Assembly (NCBI RefSeq): GCF_003323745.1 | Contig: NZ_QOIL01000027.1 | Span: forward strand, 1-64,000 | Direction of reading: 5' to 3' | Source: Sphaerisporangium album | GTDB taxonomy: Bacteria; Actinomycetota; Actinomycetes; Streptosporangiales; Streptosporangiaceae | DNA: 64,000 nucleotides | Shown: in pieces, positions 54,606-64,000 of the stretch | Numbering within the stretch: the first letter of the stretch is position 1 | Layout of the letters: each line of letters opens with the position of its first letter | Program-made: the position numbers and the translations under genes | The notes under the pieces: generated by a model | The model's database searches: none | Told to the model about the DNA's origin: nothing | Seen by the model: the letters and a program-made list of their open reading frames with translations, nothing else

Positions 54606-54713
54606 ACGGTCGGTCACGCGGTCCGACGGACGGCCGGTCACGCGGTCCGGCGGACGGCCGGTCGTGCGGTCCGGCGAACGGCTCGACGCGCCGCCCGGCG
54701 GACGGCTCGGCAG
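54606..54713. repeat. 4.5 x 24-bp tandem repeat between cbiD and cobG
   Basis: Units start at 54606, 54630, 54654, 54678 and 54702, each beginning ACGG with the consensus ACGGCCGGTCACGCGGTCCG plus four bases. An ORF starting at an ATG overlapping the cbiD stop (54558) reads through as 8-residue RRTAGHAV repeats and ends at 54815 inside antisense cobG; I consider it non-genic. Confidence 0.88.
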
Positions 54714-54715
54714 GC

Positions 54716-56173
54716 TCAGTGGGCATCGTTCGCGGCCCTGGCCGTGGCGACGGCGACCGCGGTCTCCTCGATGTCCAGGTGGCGCGCGCCCGCCTCTCCG
54801 GACTCGACACGGTAGCCGTCCCCCGTCGCGACCACCAGCACGGCCGGCCCGCTCGGACGTCCGCACGCGCGTTCACACCCCACCCAGTGCACCGGCAGCC
54901 GCGGCCGCTCGCGTGAGAGGTCGCCGCCGGGGCAAGGGACGGCGCCCATGGTCGCGTGGGTGGCGTCCGACTGGACGTCGGACAGGGACTTGGCGCAGCC
55001 CGGACGTCCCGTGCAGGAAGTGACCCCGGTCCACGGGGAGGCCGGGTCGGTGACCAGACCGGCCTCGCCCAGCCTGGCCAGCCACGATTCGGCGGTGTCC
55101 CGTGCCATGCCCGGGACGATCACGGTCCGCCAGGGCGTCAGCCGTACCTCGCCCGCGCCCGCCCGCGCCGCTTCGGCGAGCTCGGACGCCTGCGCGGCCG
55201 TCAGCCGTCCGAGCGGCGGCATGACCACGAGCGCCACCCGTCCATCGGTCTGCGCGACCGGGCCCAAGGAGGGTGTCGTCCGATCCGGGACGAGCGGGTT
55301 TCCGCCTTCAGCGGACGGCGGTCGTCCGGCCTGGTCGTGGAAGGGCGGTGGTGCCGGTGCGCGGGTGCCTTCCGATCCGAGCGCGCCGATGCGGACGGCT
55401 CCCGATCCGGCGGCGGGCATGCGGGCCACGATCTTCGCGGGGCCGTCGGTCAGCTCCGCGACCCGCCACGCGGCCGAGCCCTGGGCGGCGCGTTCGGCCA
55501 GGAACGCCTCGGCCGCCGCGATCATGAGGGGGACGACCTCGGCCGGGCCGGCGCGCAGCCCCGTGTCCCGCCCCGCCAGGAGCAACGCCCCTTCGACGGG
55601 CTCCGAGCCCGCCGACGCGGGTGCTCCCATGGGTTCGGGCCCCGCCGTCGCGAGCGGGGTCACGGGAGGCGTGCGCGGTGCGGCGGGAAGGTAGGCGACG
55701 TCGGCGGCCAGACGGGCGACGTCGCCGCGCCCGTCGTCCAGTGCGAACAGGAACCGGCCGGGCAACTCCGCGAGGGCCGGACGCGACGTGAGCGATTCGT
55801 CCAGCTCACGGACCAGCCGCGCGACCTCGACGAGCCCGCGTCCGTCCAACCCGGCCATGGGCGACGCGAGGATGTTCCGCACCCTCTCGTGCGTGGCCGA
55901 CGGCAGTAGCCCGATGGCGGCCATCTTCTCGGCGAACCGCCCGGCGCCCGGCCCGTCCAGCCCGCGTACCTGCACGTTCGCCCGCGACGTCAGCTCCACG
56001 ACCCCCGAGCCGAGAGCCGCGCAGGCCGCGCCGAGCTCCCCGAGCTGGTCCCCGGTGAGCAGCCCTCCAGGCACCCGGACGCGGGCCACGGCCCCGTCCG
56101 CCGCCGGATGCGTCTGCAACGCCCCGGGGCAGGCGTCCGCCCGCGCTCGCTCCCCGAACTCCGCACCGGCCAC
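54716..56173 (-). CDS. cobG: CobG: precorrin-3B synthase
   Basis: A 485-residue oxygen-using Fe-S/siroheme-type enzyme of the aerobic cobalamin route. The nitrite/sulfite reductase-like repeats are visible (GGLLTGDQLGELGAACAALG, VELTSRANVQVRGLDGPGA). The 4Fe-4S cysteines lie in CTGRPGC and, with the last at Cys437, CERAC. A Pro/Ala-rich central region (about 165-300) is longer than needed. The GTG start has no clear ribosome site. Its 3' end abuts the 24-bp tandem repeats. CobG with CbiD in the same cluster indicates a mixed aerobic-type set. Confidence 0.92.
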   Translation of the reverse strand: MAGAEFGERARADACPGALQTHPAADGAVARVRVPGGLLTGDQLGELGAACAALGSGVVELTSRANVQVRGLDGPGAGRFAEKMAAIGLLPSATHERVRNILASPMAGLDGRGLVEVARLVRELDESLTSRPALAELPGRFLFALDDGRGDVARLAADVAYLPAAPRTPPVTPLATAGPEPMGAPASAGSEPVEGALLLAGRDTGLRAGPAEVVPLMIAAAEAFLAERAAQGSAAWRVAELTDGPAKIVARMPAAGSGAVRIGALGSEGTRAPAPPPFHDQAGRPPSAEGGNPLVPDRTTPSLGPVAQTDGRVALVVMPPLGRLTAAQASELAEAARAGAGEVRLTPWRTVIVPGMARDTAESWLARLGEAGLVTDPASPWTGVTSCTGRPGCAKSLSDVQSDATHATMGAVPCPGGDLSRERPRLPVHWVGCERACGRPSGPAVLVVATGDGYRVESGEAGARHLDIEETAVAVATARAANDAH

Positions 56174-56387
56174 GTCGAGGATCGTAACCCGACTTCATGG
56201 TCAAATCCCCCGCGCCGTGGCGCCGTCCGACGTCGCCCGCCATAACTCGGCGCCGGCACGCGCCTCTACTCCCCGACGCGGTGCCGGATCTCTGGGGCCA
56301 GCGAAGAGAGGCGGCGGCCTCGTCGCCGGATCGGGTAGCGGGTTGTGGCGAGGTGGGCGGGGTCGCAATCCGCCGGGCGGCGTGATC

Positions 56388-56548
56388 TGATAGGGGCGAC
56401 GGCACAAAGGAGGAAGCCGGTGTGAGTCCGGCGCGGTCCCGCCACTGTCACCGGGGAGTCAACCCCACCGCAGGCCACGGCCCGGCAACGGGCGGGAAGG
56501 CCGGGGTGAGCGTCGATCCGGGAGCCAGGAGACTCCAGGCCGTGTGGA
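56388..56548 (+). ncRNA. Cobalamin riboswitch upstream of cobN
   Basis: Core elements are canonical: GGAAGCCGGTGTGAGTCCGG, GCGGTCCCGCCACTGTCACC, GGGGAGTC, and the B12 box GGAGCCAGGAGACTCC near 56520-56536. The region ends about 40 bp before cobN. The divergent stretch 56174-56380 otherwise holds only the cobG promoter. Confidence 0.95.
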
Positions 56549-56587
56549 CCTACTACCCGGGGCGCGGACCCCGAGTGAGGACGTGCC

Positions 56588-60232
<3,645 letters not shown>

Positions 60233-60235
60233 GGC

Positions 60236-60255
60236 GACCCGCCCCGGGGCGGGTC
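60236..60255 (+). terminator. Intrinsic terminator-like palindrome after cobN
   Basis: GACCCGCCCC/GGGGCGGGTC is a perfect 20-bp palindrome starting four bases after the cobN stop. No T tract, as usual in GC-rich actinomycetes. Confidence 0.6.
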
Positions 60256-60338
60256 CACCCCGCCTGAAACCACGGCTCACGGGCCCGGGGGCAGGTGGAG
60301 GGGGTGGGATCCGGGGAAGGAACGCTGTCGGAGGCACG

Positions 60339-62195
60339 ATGACGACCACCACCCCGATCGCCGACTACGCGCTGCTGTCGGACCGCCATTCGGCCGCCCT
60401 GGTGGCGCGGGACGGGTCGGTCGACTGGCTGTGCCTGCCGCGCTTCGACAGCCCGTCGGTGTTCGGGGCGCTGCTGGACGACCGGGCCGGGCGCTGGTCG
60501 ATCCGCCCGGCGGGGGCGTGCGAGGTCTCGCGCCGGTACGTGGACGCGACCATGGTGCTGGAGACGACGTTCGAGACCGGGTCCGGCACGCTGCTGCTGA
60601 CGGACGCGCTGGTGGCCGGGGACGACCGGGACGTGCACCGGCTCGGCGCGGGCGCGCCGCACGTGCTGGCCCGGTCGGCGGCCTGTGTGCGCGGCTCGGT
60701 GGACGTCGAGGTCCGCTACGCGCCGAGGCCCGAGTACGGGCTCGTGGTGCCGCTGCTGTGCGCGGTGCCGGGCGGCATGCGCGCCCGGGGCGGCCCGGAC
60801 CGGCTCACGCTGTCGTCGCCGGTCGAGCTCTCCGTGGTGGGCCAGGAGGCGGCGGCGACCGTCCCGATGCGGGAGGGCGCCCGGCTGCTGTTCGCGCTGC
60901 ACTGGGCCGGCGCGGACGCCGAGCCGCCCGCCGTCTGGGGCCAGGGGCGGATCGCGGCCGCGATCGACACGACCACCGAGGCGTGGCGGCGCTGGTCGGA
61001 CGCCCACCAGCGCTACGACGGCCCGTACCGAGACCTGGTGAGCGCCTCGGGCCGGGTGCTCCAGGCGCTGAGCTACCAGCCGACGGGGGCGATCGTCGCC
61101 GCGGCCACGACGTCGCTGCCGGAGACGCCCGGGGGCGAGCGCAACTGGGACTACCGCTACTCGTGGATCCGCGACGCGAGCTTCACGATGGACGCCCTGT
61201 GGGTCGCGGCCTGCCCGGACGAGGCGGGGGAGTTCCTCACGTTCATGACCACCGCCGCGGCGAGCTACGAGCCGGAGCGGGCGCTGCAGATCGTGTTCGG
61301 CGTCGGCTGCGAGCACGACCTGTCCGAACGCGAGCTGCCCCATCTGCGCGGATGGCGCGGCAGCAGGCCGGTCCGCGTGGGCAACGGCGCGTGGCTGCAG
61401 ACGCAGATCGACGTCTACGGCGAGCTGCTGGCCGCCGTCCACCGTCTGGCGGACCAGATCGGGCCGCTGGACCGCGAGAACCGCGCGTTCCTGGTGGCCC
61501 TGGCGGACGCGGCGGCGGCCCAGTGGCGGGAGCCGGACCACGGCATCTGGGAGATCAGGGGCGAGCCCCGGCACTACCTGTACTCCAAGCTGATGTGCTG
61601 GGTGGCCGTGGACCGGGCCCTGGCGCTGGGCCCCGACCTGGACGCCGGGGATCACGCCGGCCCCTGGCGGGAGGCCCGGGAGGAGATCCGCGCGGCGATC
61701 CTGCGGGAGGGCTGGGACGAGAGCGCGGGCGCGTACACGCAGGCGTTCGGGTCGTCGGTGCTGGACGCGTCGGCGCTGATGATGCCCATCGTCGGCTTCC
61801 TGCCCCCGGACGACCCCCGGATGCTGGCCACCGTCGCCGCCATCGCCGAGCGCCTGGTGGACGAGGACGGCCTGGTGTACCGCTACCGGGCCGCCGACGG
61901 GCTCCCGGGCGAGGAGGGGCCGTTCCTGATGTGCACGTTCTGGCTCGCGCAGGCCCAGGCGCTGGCCGGATGGCTGCCCGAGGCGCGCGCGACGTTCGCC
62001 CGCGCGGCGGCGTTCGCCAACGACGTCGGGCTGCTGGCGGAGGAGGTCTGCCCGCGCACGCGCGAGCTGCTCGGCAACTTCCCGCAGGCGTTCAGCCACA
62101 TCGGCCTGGTCAACGCGGCGTGGGCCATCGCGCAGGCGGAGGGCGCGGCGTCCGACCCGGCCTGCCCGTCCGATCCGCCGGGCGTCGATCACTGA
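60339..62195 (+). CDS. GH15 glycoside hydrolase (glucoamylase/trehalase type)
   Basis: A 618-residue cytoplasmic protein with no signal peptide. The N-terminal part (PIADYALLSDRHSAALVARDGSVDWLCLPRFDSPSVF, here split across DGSVDWLCLPRFDSPSVF) and the (alpha/alpha)6 barrel pieces NWDYRYSWIRDASFTMDALW and LLGNFPQAFSHIGLVNAAW are typical of actinobacterial GH15. In mycobacteria related proteins are trehalases, so trehalose or maltooligosaccharide hydrolysis is likely. A monocistronic gene after the cobN terminator. Confidence 0.92.
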   Translation: MTTTTPIADYALLSDRHSAALVARDGSVDWLCLPRFDSPSVFGALLDDRAGRWSIRPAGACEVSRRYVDATMVLETTFETGSGTLLLTDALVAGDDRDVHRLGAGAPHVLARSAACVRGSVDVEVRYAPRPEYGLVVPLLCAVPGGMRARGGPDRLTLSSPVELSVVGQEAAATVPMREGARLLFALHWAGADAEPPAVWGQGRIAAAIDTTTEAWRRWSDAHQRYDGPYRDLVSASGRVLQALSYQPTGAIVAAATTSLPETPGGERNWDYRYSWIRDASFTMDALWVAACPDEAGEFLTFMTTAAASYEPERALQIVFGVGCEHDLSERELPHLRGWRGSRPVRVGNGAWLQTQIDVYGELLAAVHRLADQIGPLDRENRAFLVALADAAAAQWREPDHGIWEIRGEPRHYLYSKLMCWVAVDRALALGPDLDAGDHAGPWREAREEIRAAILREGWDESAGAYTQAFGSSVLDASALMMPIVGFLPPDDPRMLATVAAIAERLVDEDGLVYRYRAADGLPGEEGPFLMCTFWLAQAQALAGWLPEARATFARAAAFANDVGLLAEEVCPRTRELLGNFPQAFSHIGLVNAAWAIAQAEGAASDPACPSDPPGVDH

Positions 62196-62329
62196 TCCTC
62201 ACGACCCCGCGCTGATCTTGGCCGTACCTCGCAGCGGAATCGCGGGTTCACCAGGGGGATTCGAGGTGGTTCGAGGGGATTACGCCGGATTCCGTAAGCG
62301 GTGAACATGACCATGACTCACACGCGAAG

Positions 62330-62956
62330 ATGGGCCGCATGATGCGGAGGGAGACGCCGTGGGGTCCCTGGGAACCCGCGTCGCTTTCGGAGACGGCCGC
62401 GCTGTTCTCGGCCCTGCGGACGCCGTGGTGGATCGCCGGGGGTTACGCCGTCGAGCTGGCGGTGGGACGCGCGTTCCGTGACCACGCGGACATCGACGTG
62501 CTGCTGCTCCGGCGTGACCAGCTCGCCGCCCAGCAGGCCCTGCCCGGCTGGGAGTGGTGGGCGGCCAGCCCGCCGCCGGGCGTCCTGCGCCCCTGGGCGG
62601 CGGGGGAGATCCTGCCGGGAACCGTCCACGACATCTGGTGCCGCCCGGGGCCGGACGATCCATGGCGGATCCAGGTAATGCTGGACGAGTCCGACGGCCG
62701 CGACTGGATCTCGCGGCGGGACTCACGGGTGCGCCTGCCCATCGACGCCGTCGGGCGGACCTCGCCGGACGGCGTCCCGTACCTGTCTCCCGAGGTGCAG
62801 CTCTTCTACAAGGCCAAGCGGCCCCGGGCCAAGGACGAGCAGGACTTCGCCGAGGCCCTGCCGCTGCTCGACGCCGCCCGGCGCGGCTGGCTGGCCGAGT
62901 CCATCACCCTGGTCTACGGCGACGACCATCCCTGGAACGCGCGCCTGCGCGGGTGA
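62330..62956 (+). CDS. Nucleotidyltransferase-like protein (aminoglycoside adenylyltransferase fold)
   Basis: A 208-residue protein whose centre shows WWIAGGYAVELAVGRAFRDH followed by ADIDVLLLRRDQ, the G-G...DxD pattern of minimal nucleotidyltransferases related to aminoglycoside 2''-adenylyltransferases. The C-terminal YLSPEVQLFYKAKRPRAKDE and DFAEALPLL segments match that group. Substrate unknown; antibiotic modification cannot be assumed. Start codons at 62330, 62339 and 62342 are all possible and none has a good ribosome site. Confidence 0.82.
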   Translation: MGRMMRRETPWGPWEPASLSETAALFSALRTPWWIAGGYAVELAVGRAFRDHADIDVLLLRRDQLAAQQALPGWEWWAASPPPGVLRPWAAGEILPGTVHDIWCRPGPDDPWRIQVMLDESDGRDWISRRDSRVRLPIDAVGRTSPDGVPYLSPEVQLFYKAKRPRAKDEQDFAEALPLLDAARRGWLAESITLVYGDDHPWNARLRG

Positions 62957-62968
62957 GGTGGCACCGGC

Positions 62969-63874
62969 TCACACACCGATGTCGACCGTCCGGACGCCCG
63001 AGTACGTGGTGTAGGACGTGATCGTCCGCGGCGTGCGCAGGCCCGGGTTGGCGAGGAACAGGTGCCGCAGGCGCGAGAACGGGCCGCCGCGGCTCTCGGC
63101 CTCGGCCACGGCGTCGAGCAGCCGGGCGTCGGTCTCGTCGAGGTGCACCCGCTCGGACAGGTTCCAGCCGTCCCAGGGCAGCACCTCGACCTTGTTGAGC
63201 GCCGCCAGGTCGCGCACGACGTTGCCCTGCACGAAGTCCAGGCCGCTCAGGTTGAGAAAGGACACGCCGAACGTCGCGGGGTCGGCCCCCTCGTGGCGGC
63301 AGGCGCGCCAGGCGTCGCCCGCGACGAGGAAGCGGTCCCGGGGCACGTCCACCGGGTCGAAAGAGATCTTGAACGTGTCCATGACGCGCGGCGTGGGGAG
63401 CTGGGCGTCGACCAGCGTCCAGCCCTTGTCGCGGTCCCAGTACTCGGCGACCCAGTGGTCCTCGTTGCGCCCGGGGACGAAGTAGGTCGCGAAGCCGCAG
63501 CGGATGCGCGCGGGCGTGCCGGTGCTGCGCAGCAGGGAGCAGAGGACGAGCGCGAAGTCGCGGCACGTTCCGGCGAACCTCTTACCGGGCGCGCGGGCCA
63601 CCGTCAGCGGCCTTTCGTCCATTTCGGTGATGATGCGCAGGATCGCGGAGACGTAGCGGGTCTCGGCCTCGTTCTTGCGATGTTCCGGCAGCGTGAAGCC
63701 GAACAGCGGGCCTTCTTCCCGGTGGACGAGCAGGTCGCGGACGAGTCGCGCGAGTTCGCCGGGCGCGCTCGGGATGCCGTCCAGCCTGGACAGATCGCCG
63801 GGGTCGCTGAAAACGCTGTGCGTGAGATAGAAGGAGGGTTCATCCGCTTCTAACGCTTGGCGTGCGTCTGCCAT
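62969..63874 (-). CDS. Transglutaminase-like cysteine protease-fold protein
   Basis: A 301-residue protein with a transglutaminase core. The catalytic triad is visible as Cys in FAGTCRDFALVLCSLLRSTG, His in NEDHWVAEYWD and Asp in WTLVDAQLP. No signal peptide, so it is cytoplasmic. Substrate unknown; many bacterial members are proteases or amide-bond enzymes. ATG 63874 with AAGGCGG upstream was preferred over the longer frame to 63916. It converges with the nucleotidyltransferase gene 12 bp away. Confidence 0.87.
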   Translation of the reverse strand: MADARQALEADEPSFYLTHSVFSDPGDLSRLDGIPSAPGELARLVRDLLVHREEGPLFGFTLPEHRKNEAETRYVSAILRIITEMDERPLTVARAPGKRFAGTCRDFALVLCSLLRSTGTPARIRCGFATYFVPGRNEDHWVAEYWDRDKGWTLVDAQLPTPRVMDTFKISFDPVDVPRDRFLVAGDAWRACRHEGADPATFGVSFLNLSGLDFVQGNVVRDLAALNKVEVLPWDGWNLSERVHLDETDARLLDAVAEAESRGGPFSRLRHLFLANPGLRTPRTITSYTTYSGVRTVDIGV

Positions 63875-63979
63875 GGTCCGCCTTCCCTCGCCGGGTATGC
63901 CGCATTGGACCCGCATAAGCTTGACGGGAATTAATGGAGAATGTCCACTATTTCACCGTGAGAGGAGAAAATTGACAAC

Positions 63980-64000
63980 GTGACAGGTCAGCTAAACCGA
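63980..64000 (+). CDS. Possible start of a gene running off the right edge
   Basis: GTG at 63980 follows AGAGGAG (63961-63967) by 12 bases and opens VTGQLNR to the window end. The preceding 63890-63975 stretch is AT-rich and promoter-like. Too short to identify. Confidence 0.3.

Noticed and set aside
54558-54815. 86-codon ORF starting at an ATG that overlaps the cbiD stop
   Set aside because: Made of the 24-bp tandem repeats and running antisense into cobG; no ribosome site or domain. Kept only as a repeat feature.

Overview
The window looks like chromosomal DNA of a high-GC filamentous actinomycete. Supporting features are very high GC with GTG starts, mycothiol-type maleylpyruvate isomerases, an XRE/NB-ARC/TPR regulator, PP2C phosphatases with PAS/GAF domains, a CbtAB cobalt transporter and a modular secreted chitinase. 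A Streptosporangiales-type genome is my best guess, but that is inference. I see no tRNA, rRNA or CRISPR array and no intact transposase.

Left part (1-14 kb): an EspR-like XRE regulator with a damaged N-terminus faces an operon of an ImmA/IrrE-type metallopeptidase, a MAB_1171c-like membrane protein and a cytochrome P450, joined by ATGA overlaps. Next come an OafA/SGNH acyltransferase, a two-gene FtsX-type ABC exporter, a small secreted protein, the RNA-binding protein Tex, and a chitinase with CBM5/12, two FnIII repeats and GH18. A 10-bp-stem terminator follows the chitinase and a palindromic operator candidate precedes it.

Accessory part (14-31 kb): two maleylpyruvate isomerase-type proteins, a TatA, and a three-gene operon of unknown function (163-aa protein, 407-aa protein, phosphoribosyltransferase-like protein). 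The first two proteins of that operon share a short motif, ARRDA(Y/F)TA(G/A)RD, at the C-terminal side of one and the N-terminus of the other. Two membrane-anchored Mrr-like endonucleases, an XRE/NB-ARC/TPR regulator, a small-gene/XRE/GNAT cluster and a PAS-GAF-PP2C phosphatase follow. The three-gene operon is the best candidate for an undescribed system.

Metabolic part (31-41 kb): a metNIQ methionine importer whose metN may be leaderless; then a TetR regulator, paaZ and paaABCDE for aerobic phenylacetate degradation. The two paa promoters share a palindromic site, which suggests control by the adjacent TetR protein.

Cobalamin part (41-60 kb): two cobalamin riboswitches, one before cbtBA and the following long gene run, one before cobN. 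The run encodes a fused ChlI/ChlD-type chelatase subunit, CobO, CobB, CobL, CobM, CobH and a CobI-CobJ fusion; CobK, CbiD, CobG and CobN follow. The set mixes the aerobic CobG with CbiD in place of CobF. Several of these genes carry GC-rich in-frame tandem repeats, and an IS200/IS605-like end hairpin lies between cobH and cobIJ. Several adjacent gene pairs in paa and cob are joined by tiny ORFs that overlap the upstream stop and the downstream start. The window ends with a GH15 glucosidase/trehalase-type enzyme, a nucleotidyltransferase-like protein, a transglutaminase-like protein and a possible gene start at the right edge.
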